This document shows, one piece after another, positions 49,952-59,104 of a stretch of DNA of 64,000 nt (position 1 is the first letter of the stretch; each line of letters begins with the position of its first letter). Source of the DNA: Paenibacillus sophorae (GTDB lineage Bacteria; Bacillota; Bacilli; Paenibacillales; Paenibacillaceae); contig NZ_CP076607.1 in assembly GCF_018966525.1 (NCBI RefSeq), positions 5,394,001 to 5,458,000 of the forward strand, in the 5' to 3' direction. A program made the position numbers and the translations under genes. The notes beneath the pieces are model-generated. The model did not search any database and was not told the origin of the DNA. It saw nothing but the letters and a program-made list of their open reading frames with translations.

Positions 49952-51154
49952 TTGAAAACCGCGCTATGGTTGTATCTGTTCTTGTTTCTTGCGTACTTTG
50001 ATCTTCATGCGCAATATCCCATTCTGACACCCTTTGCTGTCTCGCTGGGTGCCGGACCTGCCTTTATCGGCTGGATGATGGGCATGTATTCGCTCACGCA
50101 TCTCCCCGGAAATCTGCTCGCCGGCGTGCTGATCGACCGAAAGGGCAGCCGCCGCTATATCGTCTACAGTCTGATCTCAGCGGGAGCGATACTGCTGCTC
50201 CAGGCTTATGCCCATCTGCCGTGGCATCTGCTGCTCCTCAGGGCGGCAAGCGGGTTTGCGCTGGCTTTCCTTTCTCCCGCCTGTATGGCGCTACTCGCTT
50301 CACTGTCGGGCGATTCAGTGAAGCAGGGCAAATATATGTCCGGCCAAGGGATTGTGCATACACTTGCTTCCGTCCTCTCTCCCGCAGCAGGCGCTTTCAT
50401 CGTTGCCAAAGCCGGCTTCTCCGGCACTTTCCTGAGTCTTGGCTGGCTGCTGATTGCCACCGGCGTAATGGCATACTTTAGCGTCCCGAAGGCCGTTCGG
50501 GAGCTTCCTGCGAAGGCTGTAAGCTCCGCAGCAGCGGACGGCCGCTCCGAAACCGAAGCGCGGCTTTCACCAGATTCTGGCTCAGTGATGCCGGTTTCCT
50601 TCCGTTATCTCCTGCTGCCGTTCTTCATCGCCTCTGCGCAGGGGGTGCTCTTCTTCGAGCTTCCTCTTTCCCAGGCCGGCAACGGAACCGAAGGTATCTT
50701 TTCGATAGGTATTCTGCTCTCACTGCTCAGTCTGGGCGCACTTGTTACCCTGAGCATGCTGTTTCTGAACCGTGTGTCCGTGCTCTTGCGGATCGGCGCG
50801 GCGCTGCTCGGTCTGGCGCTCTGCTTCTTCGCTCTCGCCGCTGTCCCTTCCATTCCTCCGGCGGTTGTCCTATTTCTGCTCGGGACCGCCAAAGGAGTTC
50901 TGTTCCCGGCAATGGCCTCACTGTTCATCGGCATCAGCGGCCCCGGACGTATGGGAAGGACTTTCTCGCTGCAGTCGATTGCGACCTCCCTTGGCGCCTT
51001 CGCCGGACCCGTTGCTGCCGGACAGCTGCGGGGGATGGTCTCGCCATACTTCATTGCCTTTCTGCTGATGATGATGGCGCTGCTGCTGCTTCCGCTTTAC
51101 GGTTCGGGGAAGCTTTCCGCTTATCACCCTGATTGGAACAGCCGTGCTGCCTGA
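49952..51154 (+). CDS. MFS transporter
   Basis: 400 aa with TTG start five bases after GGAGGTGA. Twelve hydrophobic segments; the first loop contains the MFS-A-type GNLLAGVLIDRKGSRRYIV (GxLaDrxGrr). The charged cytoplasmic midpoint is at about residues 180-215. It is probably a drug or small-molecule exporter. Substrate unknown. It is divergent from the membrane pair at 49.2 kb and monocistronic, with a hairpin in its leader. Confidence 0.88.
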   Translation: MKTALWLYLFLFLAYFDLHAQYPILTPFAVSLGAGPAFIGWMMGMYSLTHLPGNLLAGVLIDRKGSRRYIVYSLISAGAILLLQAYAHLPWHLLLLRAASGFALAFLSPACMALLASLSGDSVKQGKYMSGQGIVHTLASVLSPAAGAFIVAKAGFSGTFLSLGWLLIATGVMAYFSVPKAVRELPAKAVSSAAADGRSETEARLSPDSGSVMPVSFRYLLLPFFIASAQGVLFFELPLSQAGNGTEGIFSIGILLSLLSLGALVTLSMLFLNRVSVLLRIGAALLGLALCFFALAAVPSIPPAVVLFLLGTAKGVLFPAMASLFIGISGPGRMGRTFSLQSIATSLGAFAGPVAAGQLRGMVSPYFIAFLLMMMALLLLPLYGSGKLSAYHPDWNSRAA

Positions 51155-51293
51155 TGACGGACGCCGGTGCAATAAGACCCAAAAACATGATGTCTGCTCC
51201 ATACACAATGGGCAAGGACACAAACCCGGTGGATGAATTGACATATAATACCGTGTAGTTAAGAATCCACTGCGAAAGAGAGTTGAACTGCAA

Positions 51294-51407
51294 ATGTCCA
51301 ATCCGTGCTGTCCTAAACCTATTGTCGCTCCATGCCCTACTTCTGCCGGTGTCATTCTGGTTCTCTACGTTCTGCTTGTCATCATTCTGAAAACTTTCTG
51401 GGTTTAA
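51294..51407 (+). CDS. YjcZ-like tiny transmembrane protein
   Basis: 37 codons: a Cys/Pro-rich head (MSNPCCPKPIVAPCPTS) and one hydrophobic helix (AGVILVLYVLLVIILKTFWV). This is the form of the YjcZ-family sporulation-associated miniproteins, usually annotated only when specifically looked for. The ribosome binding site is weak (GAAAGAGAG about 12 bases upstream). A terminator follows at 51.45 kb, supporting a real transcript. Confidence 0.6.
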   Translation: MSNPCCPKPIVAPCPTSAGVILVLYVLLVIILKTFWV

Positions 51408-51444
51408 CATCCATCCAATTCTCTGTCAATGTGCAAATCTTGCG

Positions 51445-51480
51445 CAATCACCCGGACCGCCGCTGGCGTCCGGGTGATTG
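51445..51480 (+). terminator. Rho-independent terminator
   Basis: CAATCACCCGGAC...GTCCGGGTGATTG followed by TTTGTGG. It closes the transcript of the miniprotein or MFS gene before the YusF-like gene. Confidence 0.75.
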
Positions 51481-51671
51481 TTTGTGGCATTATTTAAACA
51501 TATTCTGCAATTCAGCCTGCGGATATGCGACATTTCCCGGGGAATGACTGCAACCCAGTCGCCCTTCTATTAAAAACGACAAACATTAGGTAAAATATAG
51601 TTAAGCCCGTACGCAACTCGGCATTTTGTGCCGTTCGCTGCCACTATTCGGACGGAGGTGACGCCACGATT

Positions 51672-52019
51672 ATGTCCATTACTATTATTGTCGAAGGCAA
51701 GAATGACCGCAGCCGTTTGCGGCGTCTCCTGATGCCCGAAGTCGAGATTCTATGCACCTTTGGCACACTCAATACGCTCAAGCTGGAAACACTGCGCAAA
51801 CAAGTCGGCGACAGTGAAGTCTATCTCTATATGGATAACGACAGCTCCGGCAAAAAAATACGCGGCGTTCTGCGCGACGCTTTCCCGGGCGCAGAGCATA
51901 TTTACACCCGCCGGGGTTATGCCGGAGTCGAAGGCACTCCCGATGAATACAACATCTCTCAGCTGGAAAAAGCGGGACTGGAAGAATTCATTATCTACCC
52001 TGATCCAACTCCTTATTAG
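51672..52019 (+). CDS. Toprim-domain protein, YusF-like
   Basis: 115 aa. The Toprim signature is ITIIVEGKNDRSRLRRLL (Glu) and SEVYLYMDNDSSGKKIRGVL (DxD). Such small Toprim proteins resemble Bacillus YusF, thought to act on nucleic acids, possibly like RNase M5 relatives. The start is preceded by CGGAGGTGACGCC. No partner gene is adjacent. Confidence 0.85.
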   Translation: MSITIIVEGKNDRSRLRRLLMPEVEILCTFGTLNTLKLETLRKQVGDSEVYLYMDNDSSGKKIRGVLRDAFPGAEHIYTRRGYAGVEGTPDEYNISQLEKAGLEEFIIYPDPTPY

Positions 52020-52105
52020 AAAAAGCGCCTTCGGCTTCTACCTTTCATCATCTTAAAAGGTGATAGCGAAAAGACGCTTTTCACGCTGCCGCATCATGCC
52101 CTGCG

Positions 52106-52723
52106 TTACTCGCGAGCCAGCTTTTTCACGGCGCCCGCCAAAAGTTCCGGAGTAACCTGGTCTGTCTCGCTGGCATTATACAGTGCGCGCAGCCGGTTCT
52201 TCCGGTCCACAAGCCCGATCAGGTTCGCGTGGGCGAAATTGTCCTTGTTGTTTCCGGCGATCAGTATTTTGAAGGAACCTGCCGCCAGATCCCGAACCTT
52301 CTCCTGATCCCCTCGCAGAAAATACCAGCCGGCATAATCAGCGTGGAAACGGTCGGCGAACGTCTTGATCGCTTCACGCGTATCGTTCTGAGGGTCAAAT
52401 GAAATCGACAGGAATGCCGTGTCTTTACCAAAACTGCCGTCCTTAATGAGCAGATCCTGTACCTGCGACAGAGCGAAGGTCGTGATCGGGCACACATCCG
52501 TGCACTGGGTAAAAAAGAAATAAACTAACCGCACCTTGCCTTCCGTATCGGAAAGCGTAACGATGTCACCGTTTACATTTTCAAGGGAGAAGTCCTGCAC
52601 TTCCCCGATAACCGGCAGCTTTCCCGCCCGGGAAGCCCAGGAGCTTACGACCAGATAGGCCGCCATGGCCAGCGCAAGCAGCAGCAGAAGCCAAGTCCAT
52701 TTATACCGTGTCAGGATGTGCAT
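52106..52723 (-). CDS. Sco1/SenC copper chaperone for cytochrome oxidase
   Basis: 205 aa. N-terminal membrane anchor (WTWLLLLLALAMAAYLVVSSWA). The thioredoxin fold carries the copper motif CTDVCP in YFFFTQCTDVCPITT, with the distal His in NFAHANLIGLVD. It delivers copper to the CuA centre of the terminal oxidase outside the membrane. It directly follows the heme O synthase gene (15 bp), forming a cytochrome oxidase maturation unit. Confidence 0.92.
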   Translation of the reverse strand: MHILTRYKWTWLLLLLALAMAAYLVVSSWASRAGKLPVIGEVQDFSLENVNGDIVTLSDTEGKVRLVYFFFTQCTDVCPITTFALSQVQDLLIKDGSFGKDTAFLSISFDPQNDTREAIKTFADRFHADYAGWYFLRGDQEKVRDLAAGSFKILIAGNNKDNFAHANLIGLVDRKNRLRALYNASETDQVTPELLAGAVKKLARE

Positions 52724-52738
52724 GATCTTCTCCCTTCA

Positions 52739-53677
52739 TTATCCGTGAATCGTATTGAGCACCAGCGCGATCAGGCTCAGAGTCAAATAATTAATGGAAA
52801 AGAAGAAATTCTGCTTCGCCCAGGCGTCGTCATCTTTCGCCTTCAGGCCTTTAAGTGTAAGATAGAGCCATGTAAGAGATAGCCCGGCGGAAACAATCAA
52901 ATAATAAATGCCGGCATAGCCAAACCCATACATGAACACCGAAACCGGAACGAGCAGCGCGACATATGGAATCATCTGTATTTTGGTCCGGCGTGTGCCT
53001 TTCACAACTGGAAGCAGCGGAAACCCCGCATTGCGGTACTCTTCCTTGCGCCGGATGCCGAGCGCCCAGAAATGAGGGGGCTGCCACAGGAACAGCATCG
53101 CGAACAGCAGCCAGGCGCCAAGATCAACCTTGCCCGTCACGGCAACATAGCCGATTACCGGCGGCATTGCGCCGGAAATCGCGCCGACCGAAGTGCTCCA
53201 GGTGGAGGTCCGCTTCAGCCAAAGGGTATATACCACCACATAGACGAACATGCCGACAATTCCGAACAGACCGGCCAGAATTCCGGAAAAAAGAAACAGC
53301 GTGATGAGTCCCGCAATGCCAAGAGCCGCAGCATAAAGCAGAACCGTATTAGGCTTAAGCCGCCCGGTCGGCAGTCCGCGTTTCTTGGTCCGTTCCATTT
53401 TCATATCCAGATCGCGGTCGAAATAATTATTGAACACACAGGCCGAAGCCATAACAAGCATGGTGCCGATCAGGGTCAGCAGCAGCTTGCCGTAGCTAAC
53501 ATCCCAGCCGGAAGCCAGCCAGAAGCCGGCAAAGGCGGCGATAAGATTCGAACGGATAATGCCCGGTTTGGTTACCGTAATGAAATCGCGCCAACTGGCC
53601 CGCTCAGCTTCAGGGGGGAGTTTGGCGGACATAGCCGCGGAATCGGAAGAGGCTTGATATCTCCATTGATTATTCAC
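52739..53677 (-). CDS. ctaB: Protoheme IX farnesyltransferase (heme O synthase)
   Basis: About 312 aa from a GTG (VNNQWRYQ) 11 bases after AAGGAGG; the ATG seven codons earlier has no ribosome binding site and overlaps that sequence. UbiA-type prenyltransferase motifs: ASACVFNNYFDRDLDMKMERTKKRGLP (first Asp-rich) and FLWQPPHFWALGIRRKEEYRNAGFPLLPVVKGTRRTK (second region). Nine hydrophobic helices. It adds farnesyl to heme B to form heme O, the substrate of CtaA encoded at 38.8 kb. Confidence 0.94.
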   Translation of the reverse strand: MNNQWRYQASSDSAAMSAKLPPEAERASWRDFITVTKPGIIRSNLIAAFAGFWLASGWDVSYGKLLLTLIGTMLVMASACVFNNYFDRDLDMKMERTKKRGLPTGRLKPNTVLLYAAALGIAGLITLFLFSGILAGLFGIVGMFVYVVVYTLWLKRTSTWSTSVGAISGAMPPVIGYVAVTGKVDLGAWLLFAMLFLWQPPHFWALGIRRKEEYRNAGFPLLPVVKGTRRTKIQMIPYVALLVPVSVFMYGFGYAGIYYLIVSAGLSLTWLYLTLKGLKAKDDDAWAKQNFFFSINYLTLSLIALVLNTIHG

Positions 53678-53937
53678 GTATTCGAGTTCCTCCTTCATGT
53701 TCAGTCTTTAAAGACAGAACGAACTTGCAAGCCTGTTTATCAGCTCTCGTTGACAAATCTCAGCCTTCCGCTGTTAACTTTATCATAACAAACCGCAAAA
53801 TACTTTGACAATCTTTGACCAAGATGTTCATTAATTTGACAACTGCGTGACGGAAATATTTCGTTACAATATAAATATAAAGATGATAAAATGGGTAGTT
53901 ATTAATAGAGAACTTCCGTGCAAAGGAGATCTGTGCT

Positions 53938-54942
53938 ATGGATACTGCTACACACTTCGTCATGGGTTTTGGACTTGCCGGGCTCTCCTTCGTCGATCCC
54001 GCCGTTGGTTCTCAGCCAATGCTCTCAGGCGCCGTTATGCTGGCCACCGTTATCGGCTCGCAGGCTCCTGATGCGGACACGGCTCTGCGCCTGAAGAATA
54101 ATGCGGTGTATATTCGCAATCACAGAGGGATTACGCACTCCCTTCCTTTTTTATTGCTCTGGCCCGCGCTGATTACCCTTGTGCTCAGTCCGATCTTCGG
54201 TCTGAACGACATCCGTTCCGTCGGTCATCTTGCCCTCTGGAGCTTTATTGCCGTAGCCCTGCACGTCTTCTCCGATCTGTTCAATACCTACGGCACCCAA
54301 GCGGCGCGGCCATTCACCGAACGCTGGATCGCGTGGAATATTATCCATATTTTCGATCCGTTTATTTTTGGAAGCCATGTTGCGGCCATTGCACTGTGGA
54401 TCACCGGTATTGTTCCCCCGGCGCCCTTGTTCGTATCGCTGTACAGCATCATCGTCCTGTATTATATTTGGAGGACCACCGCCCATATCCGGATAACCCG
54501 CAGTATTAAGGCCAAAGATCTCCATCATGAACCCGGCGAGAAATATATCCTTATTCCCACGATAACGCCAAGACGATGGAATGTCGTCAAGACGAGACAG
54601 GATGGCAGCTACTACGTCGGCCAGCTTAACTACGGGCGCCTGGAATGGCTCAAGCACGCGGTCAACTCACAGCATCCGGCTGTGGAGCGTTCCAAGTCCC
54701 ATCCGGATATTCAGGCTTTCTTGTACTTCACTTCCTATGCCATTGCCGAGGTGGAGGAACTGCCCTCAGGTTACATTGTACGCTGGGGAGACGTCCGTTA
54801 TTTGCATCGGAAACAATTTCCATTTGTCGCCGTGCTGGTCATGGATCACCAGTATCATCCGCTTCAGACGTATGTAGGCTGGCTCAGCAGCGAGAAGCTG
54901 GATGAGCGTTTCGCGATTGAACCCGGCTCAATGAAAGTATAG
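53938..54942 (+). CDS. yfhP: YfhP-like membrane-bound metal-dependent hydrolase
   Basis: 334 aa, ATG seven bases after AAAGGAGA. MDTATHFVMGFGLAGLSF, GSQAPDADTALR and HRGITHSLPFLLLW contain the His/Asp residues typical of YdjM/DUF457 proteins. LHVFSDLFNTYGTQAARPF adds the late His/Asp cluster. Several helices are followed by a soluble C-terminal domain from about residue 195. Matches Bacillus YfhP in length and layout. Function not established. Confidence 0.88.
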   Translation: MDTATHFVMGFGLAGLSFVDPAVGSQPMLSGAVMLATVIGSQAPDADTALRLKNNAVYIRNHRGITHSLPFLLLWPALITLVLSPIFGLNDIRSVGHLALWSFIAVALHVFSDLFNTYGTQAARPFTERWIAWNIIHIFDPFIFGSHVAAIALWITGIVPPAPLFVSLYSIIVLYYIWRTTAHIRITRSIKAKDLHHEPGEKYILIPTITPRRWNVVKTRQDGSYYVGQLNYGRLEWLKHAVNSQHPAVERSKSHPDIQAFLYFTSYAIAEVEELPSGYIVRWGDVRYLHRKQFPFVAVLVMDHQYHPLQTYVGWLSSEKLDERFAIEPGSMKV

Positions 54943-55017
54943 TTTCAGGCTGCATCCGTGCTGAATAGCGTCAGGCTAAATGGCTGCTGTCCGGCTCTTT
55001 TTTAGTCCTCAAAACCA

Positions 55018-55052
55018 AACAAATCCCGGAGCGCCCAATGCTCCGGGATTTG
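55018..55052. terminator. Terminator hairpin after the YfhP-like gene
   Basis: AAATCCCGGAGC...GCTCCGGGATTT, 12 perfect pairs, flanked by A- and T-containing ends so it could act in both directions. Confidence 0.7.
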
Positions 55053-55188
55053 TCGCTTATCACGCTGAATGTACTCAGAAAGACTTTAACATCTACCTGA
55101 TTTCATAATAAAATAGAGATATACCCGGCGGCCGCCATTACCTTATCGGAAGCGGCTAAATCCGTCGTGAAACGAAAGGAGTCACACC

Positions 55189-55356
55189 TTGAGCAAAGGA
55201 CTCTCGCTTTGGTTCGCGATTTCTTCCATTCTTTTGCTTGCTGCGGCTTCCATCGCCATCAGCTACCGGCTATGGGCCGCGCTGCTGCTGGGAGCACTGT
55301 GCGTGCTGAATATCGGCTGGGGATTCATTATCAAAGCCCGCAGCGCAAGAGAGTGA
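55189..55356 (+). CDS. Two-helix small membrane protein
   Basis: 55 aa with a TTG start seven bases after AAAGGAG. LSLWFAISSILLLAAASIAISY and LWAALLLGALCVLNIGWGFII are two hydrophobic helices, ending in a basic tail (KARSARE). The good ribosome binding site and clean helix pattern support a real gene. Family unknown. Confidence 0.65.
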   Translation: MSKGLSLWFAISSILLLAAASIAISYRLWAALLLGALCVLNIGWGFIIKARSARE

Positions 55357-55408
55357 CAGCCGCTCGCGATTTATGTTGGCCGAGCGGCTGTACCCGCGAC
55401 GCAACCTT

Positions 55409-56401
55409 TTACTTTGACCGTGCAGGCAGGAATCCCATGCGTTCCTTGACTCCGTCCAGCGTCACCGACGCCACGGCGCGGGCGCGTTCCGCGCCCGTCG
55501 CGAGAATATCGGTGATGGCGCCGGAACTGCGGATCTCATGGTAGCGCTCCTGAATCGGCTCAAGCGCTGCCACGATGACCTCGGCCAAATCCTTTTTGAA
55601 ACCGCCGTACATCTGTCCTTCATAACGGTCGGTGATTTCCGCAAGGGACAGCCCAGAACATTCCGCGTAAATACCCATCAGATTGCTGACCTCCGGCTTG
55701 TTCGCCGGGTCGTACACGACTTCGCGTCCGGAATCCGTAGTGGCCCGGCTGATTTTTTTGCGGATAACGTCCGGGGGATCGAGCAGAGCGATATAGCTGC
55801 CCGCATTCGGACTGCTCTTGCTCATTTTCTTCGTGCCGTCATCCAGCGACATTATCCGGGCGCCGACCTTAGGAATATACGGCTCCGGAATGGTGAAGAA
55901 CTCGCCGTAGCGGTGGTTGAACCGTCCCGCCAAATCACGTGTCAGCTCAAGATGCTGCTTCTGGTCTTCGCCTACCGGAACGAGGTCCGCGTTGTATACG
56001 AGGATGTCGGCGGCCATCAGCGCCGGATACACGAACAATCCCGCGCCCACGTTGTCCTTCCCCGATGATTTGTCTTTAAACTGAGTCATCCGCTCCAACT
56101 CGCCCATCGAGGTGAGCGTCGTCATCAACCAGCCCAGCTCGGCATGCTGGGGAACATGCGACTGAAGGTATACATTGGAGCGGCTCGGATCAATTCCCGC
56201 TGCGATGAACAGCGCGGCAACCGCCTCGGACTGTTCGCGCAAGCTGGCCGGTTCCTGCGGTACGGTGACGGCATGCAGGTCAACCACCATGAAATAGCAT
56301 TCATGCTCCTCTTGAAGCTTGACGAAATTTTTCATTGCACCGATATAGTTGCCGATCGTCAGCTTACCGCTGGGCTGTATGCCGGACAGAACTTTTTTCA
56401 T
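55409..56401 (-). CDS. trpS: Tryptophan-tRNA ligase
   Basis: 330 aa from MKKVLSGIQPSGKLTIGNYIGAM; the frame opens further upstream in the leader. Class I synthetase signatures are the HIGH-like PSGKLTIGNYIG and KMSKS in DDGTKKMSKSSPNAG. GAGLFVYPALMAADILVYNADLVPVGEDQKQHLELTRDLA is characteristic of TrpRS. Expression is governed by the T-box leader immediately upstream. Confidence 0.96.
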   Translation of the reverse strand: MKKVLSGIQPSGKLTIGNYIGAMKNFVKLQEEHECYFMVVDLHAVTVPQEPASLREQSEAVAALFIAAGIDPSRSNVYLQSHVPQHAELGWLMTTLTSMGELERMTQFKDKSSGKDNVGAGLFVYPALMAADILVYNADLVPVGEDQKQHLELTRDLAGRFNHRYGEFFTIPEPYIPKVGARIMSLDDGTKKMSKSSPNAGSYIALLDPPDVIRKKISRATTDSGREVVYDPANKPEVSNLMGIYAECSGLSLAEITDRYEGQMYGGFKKDLAEVIVAALEPIQERYHEIRSSGAITDILATGAERARAVASVTLDGVKERMGFLPARSK

Positions 56402-56439
56402 ACTGTAACTCCTCCGATCAATGGTTATCTTGCTTCCAA

Positions 56440-56745
56440 AAGAACGCAAAAAAGCCTCACTCCGAAGGGACGTGAGACCGTGGTGCCACCCTTATTCGCC
56501 GCCGCAGCCTTCCCATGCTTGCGCCCTTAAACGGACCGCATTGCGGAATACTGTAACAGCCTTAAGACATCCTGTAACGGGGACGATCCGGCCGGTCTAC
56601 TAGGGAAAGATTTCCCGTTCGAGCGCGGCGCTCAGGGGTCCATTCATCCGGGAGGCATCCTCCGGTTCGCATCATCCACCGGCTTTCTGAAGTCCTCGCT
56701 CCCGCCTACTTATCCCCGTCATCGCATTGACAACTTAGTTAACTG
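56440..56745 (-). promoter_or_regulatory. T-box leader controlling trpS
   Basis: The minus strand carries AAGGGTGGCACCACGG (56,478-56,493), the conserved T-box sequence. It is followed by the terminator GTCTCACGTCCCTTCGGAGTGAGGCTTTTTTG (56,448-56,477). Stem I lies toward 56,745. Uncharged tRNA-Trp would stabilise the antiterminator. The specifier codon (expected UGG) was not mapped. Confidence 0.92.
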
Positions 56746-56750
56746 AGTTC

Positions 56751-56779
56751 ATCATAGAGCCGGGAAAGATGTTTGTCAA
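56751..56779 (-). promoter_or_regulatory. Sigma-A promoter of trpS
   Basis: TTGACA, 17-base spacer, TATGAT on the minus strand, a near-consensus vegetative promoter. It would start transcription around 56,744, just at the beginning of the T-box leader. Confidence 0.85.
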
Positions 56780-56866
56780 ATTTTTATCCCCTCGAACATA
56801 AATCTGTTATGATAAGGTTATCGTGTTCACATTTTGTATTAAGTGAATGATAAAGGAGCATGGATC

Positions 56867-57844
56867 ATGAAACAGGTGACCAAAGGGCAATGGTGCGGTT
56901 ATGATACTTATATTTTGCACAGCCGCGACTTGGAAGTCACGCTGCTGCCACGTCTGGGCAACAACGTAATCTCCCTGTGGGACCGAAAGGAAAGACGAGA
57001 GGTTCTGCGTCGGCCGGAAGAGGCCGATCTGGATTTTTATATGCAGAAGCCGTATCACTTCGGCATTCCGCTCTTAATTCCGCCGGGACGTATCTCCAAG
57101 GGACAGTTTGAATTTGATGGGGCGCATTACCAGTTCGACCGCAACACCGCCGGTGACAATCACATTCACGGCCTGCACCGGACGCAATCCTGGTGCGTCA
57201 GCGATATCGAGGAAGACGAAGAAGGATGCGCGGTGACGACCGAGTTTAAGACGGCAGACGATGCCCATTGGATGGAGCAGCTGCCGGCGCCGCTCAAATT
57301 CGAGATGACATTCCGGCTGCAGGATGCGTCTTTAAAGCAGACCTTGAAGGTAACCCACCTTGGCGGCGAACGGAGCATTCCCTTCGGAATCGGCTATCAC
57401 ACCTGGTTCATGATTGACGGTCAGCCGAAGCGATGGAGCCTCAAGCTGCCGGTAGAGAGCATCTACGAATTGAATGACCAACTGCTGCCCACTGGAAATG
57501 TGCTTCCACTCGGTTCGCTGGATACCTTGAATGAAGGGATGAACCTGCAGGGCACGGGCTTCGACACCGCCCTGCGAATTGGAGAGAAGCGGCCCGTAGA
57601 AGCTCTGCTGCTCCGGGATGACGGCTATGGGCTGCGTTACCTTGCAGACGAAAGCTATTTCCGCCACTGGGTTATCTATACAAAAGGATCCGCCGACCAA
57701 TTTCTCTGCGCCGAGCCATATACATGGCTGCCGGATGCACCCAATGTCTCCTCTGATCCGAACTTTACCGGCCTGCTCACGCTTGCCCCCGGACAGAGCC
57801 TTGAACTGACTACTTCAATTGAAATGATATATCCTGACATTTGA
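56867..57844 (+). CDS. Aldose 1-epimerase-family protein
   Basis: 325 aa from MKQVTKGQWCGYDTY, eight bases after AAAGGAG. A galactose-mutarotase-type beta sandwich: LEVTLLPRLGNNVISLWDRKERREVLR, FGIPLLIPPGRISKGQFEFDG (conserved N/P-R region), DNHIHGLHRTQSW with the catalytic His, and IPFGIGYHTWF with the second His. It interconverts anomers of a hexose or hexose phosphate in the cytoplasm. Monocistronic, with a terminator after it. Confidence 0.9.
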   Translation: MKQVTKGQWCGYDTYILHSRDLEVTLLPRLGNNVISLWDRKERREVLRRPEEADLDFYMQKPYHFGIPLLIPPGRISKGQFEFDGAHYQFDRNTAGDNHIHGLHRTQSWCVSDIEEDEEGCAVTTEFKTADDAHWMEQLPAPLKFEMTFRLQDASLKQTLKVTHLGGERSIPFGIGYHTWFMIDGQPKRWSLKLPVESIYELNDQLLPTGNVLPLGSLDTLNEGMNLQGTGFDTALRIGEKRPVEALLLRDDGYGLRYLADESYFRHWVIYTKGSADQFLCAEPYTWLPDAPNVSSDPNFTGLLTLAPGQSLELTTSIEMIYPDI

Positions 57845-57883
57845 GATTTGCAGCCAATTGAGCATGCTGCTATTATTTGCCAA

Positions 57884-57926
57884 GAGGGCGGCCCGCCGAA
57901 ACATTTGGACCGCCCTCTTATTTTAA
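57884..57926 (+). terminator. Rho-independent terminator
   Basis: GAGGGCGG...CCGCCCTC followed by TTATTTTAATTT, 40 bp after the aldose epimerase stop. Confidence 0.82.
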
Positions 57927-58043
57927 TTTCCAAAGCTCGCTTTTTATACACTTATTCCCAGCCTTATAACCTTCTTGCACCATGCATGATTTCCCGTCAC
58001 CGCGCTCATACTATCTCTACCAAGGACGAAGGAGGTGACAAAC

Positions 58044-58286
58044 ATGGGTCAAGTAGGTCAAAGCCAAGGTCGCAGCAGTCGTTCCAACAATCTGATCGTT
58101 CCTCAAGCAAACGCCGCGCTGCAACAACTGAAATTTGAAGCGGCACAAGAGCTTGGTGTAACCATCCCTCAAGACGGTTACTACGGTAACTACACTTCCC
58201 GCGAAACCGGTTCTTTGGGAGGTTATATCACCAAGCGTCTCGTACAACTGGCAGAGCAGCAGCTCTCCGGTCGTTCGGGTCTGTAA
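58044..58286 (+). CDS. Alpha/beta-type small acid-soluble spore protein
   Basis: 80 aa from MGQVGQSQGRSSRSN; the preceding GTG is part of the AAGGAGGTG site. NNLIVPQANAALQQLKFEAAQELGV is the conserved first helix with the germination-protease cleavage region, and GYITKRLVQLAEQQL is the second helix. SASPs coat spore DNA and are degraded at germination. Expected to be under sigma-G. Directly shows a spore-forming host. Confidence 0.95.
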   Translation: MGQVGQSQGRSSRSNNLIVPQANAALQQLKFEAAQELGVTIPQDGYYGNYTSRETGSLGGYITKRLVQLAEQQLSGRSGL

Positions 58287-58339
58287 TGCCTCGTTTATCG
58301 CTTTTATTCGGTCTGCCCGTAAGGGTCCGCCGAGATGAT

Positions 58340-58382
58340 TTGCAGCCCTCCCGCTTCCACAAGGAAGCGCGGGGGCTTTTTC
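58340..58382 (+). terminator. Rho-independent terminator of the SASP gene
   Basis: GCCCTCCCGCTTCC-ACAA-GGAAGCGCGGGGGC followed by TTTTT. Confidence 0.88.
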
Positions 58383-58396
58383 ATGGTTCGCACCGG

Positions 58397-58801
58397 TTAT
58401 CCGCAGTCCTCCGTATCCTGCTGCACATTCCTCGGGTACCGGATCATCAGGTTAGCCATATTGTAATTGGACTCCAAAACAGCATCGACAATGATAATCC
58501 CCTTCTTCACGGCAAACTCATAGCTAATCTCTCCATGCGTCCATCGGCGCTTAAACTTCAGACTCTCGAGTGCCATCAAACGAAATGAAGACTGCTGCGA
58601 GGCTGTCAGCCCCTCCGTTTCCTCCGCAAATGTTCCACTGCGGCCGTACAGAGGATTATGACGAATTCCAAACTTTCCGATGATATTATTTCGTATTTGC
58701 ACAAAAACCGTACCGGAAGATACCCCCGATAATTCCTCCTGAAGCTCTTTAAATACCAGGTCCATTTGCCTAGCCAAAGACAATTGATCCGTCTTAAGCA
58801 T
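58397..58801 (-). CDS. Conserved-looking protein of unknown function
   Basis: 134 aa, soluble. MLKTDQLSLARQMDLVFKELQEELSGVSSGTVFVQIRNNIIGKFGIRHNPLYGRSG, then a helical basic segment and ISYEFAVKKGIIIVDAVLESNYNMANLMIRYP. The strand-loop-strand layout gives no catalytic motif. Start supported by AGGAGGAAAAAT. No family recognised. Confidence 0.7.
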   Translation of the reverse strand: MLKTDQLSLARQMDLVFKELQEELSGVSSGTVFVQIRNNIIGKFGIRHNPLYGRSGTFAEETEGLTASQQSSFRLMALESLKFKRRWTHGEISYEFAVKKGIIIVDAVLESNYNMANLMIRYPRNVQQDTEDCG

Positions 58802-59104
58802 ATTTTTCCTCCTCTGTCTTGCTTGCTACCTTACTCCCTAAGGCTTAGGACTCATTATAGGATAGAAGGCAACACCCCACAACAATTATCAACATAATTG
58901 GGTTATTATCCCTATAAAATGCGCTTTTTCTTCTATCTTCTTCCAACTTCACCTCGATAAAACGATCACTTTCGACAAATTCGCATAAAAAACGACCCCC
59001 ACGACTAAATCCATCATGAGGGTCATTTCGCATTTACGTAATATTCAATCCATTACTTGCGCTTAATTACACTGACAAATAGCGAATCTTTCATAAATAC
59101 GAAG

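Noticed and set aside
53830..53880. TTGACA...TACAAT as a sigma-A promoter of the YfhP-like gene
   Set aside because: The spacing between the two hexamers is about 23 bases, too long for a standard promoter.
58845..59033. 62-codon minus-strand frame before the hypothetical gene at 58.4 kb
   Set aside because: No ribosome binding site, odd composition, and no resemblance to a protein.
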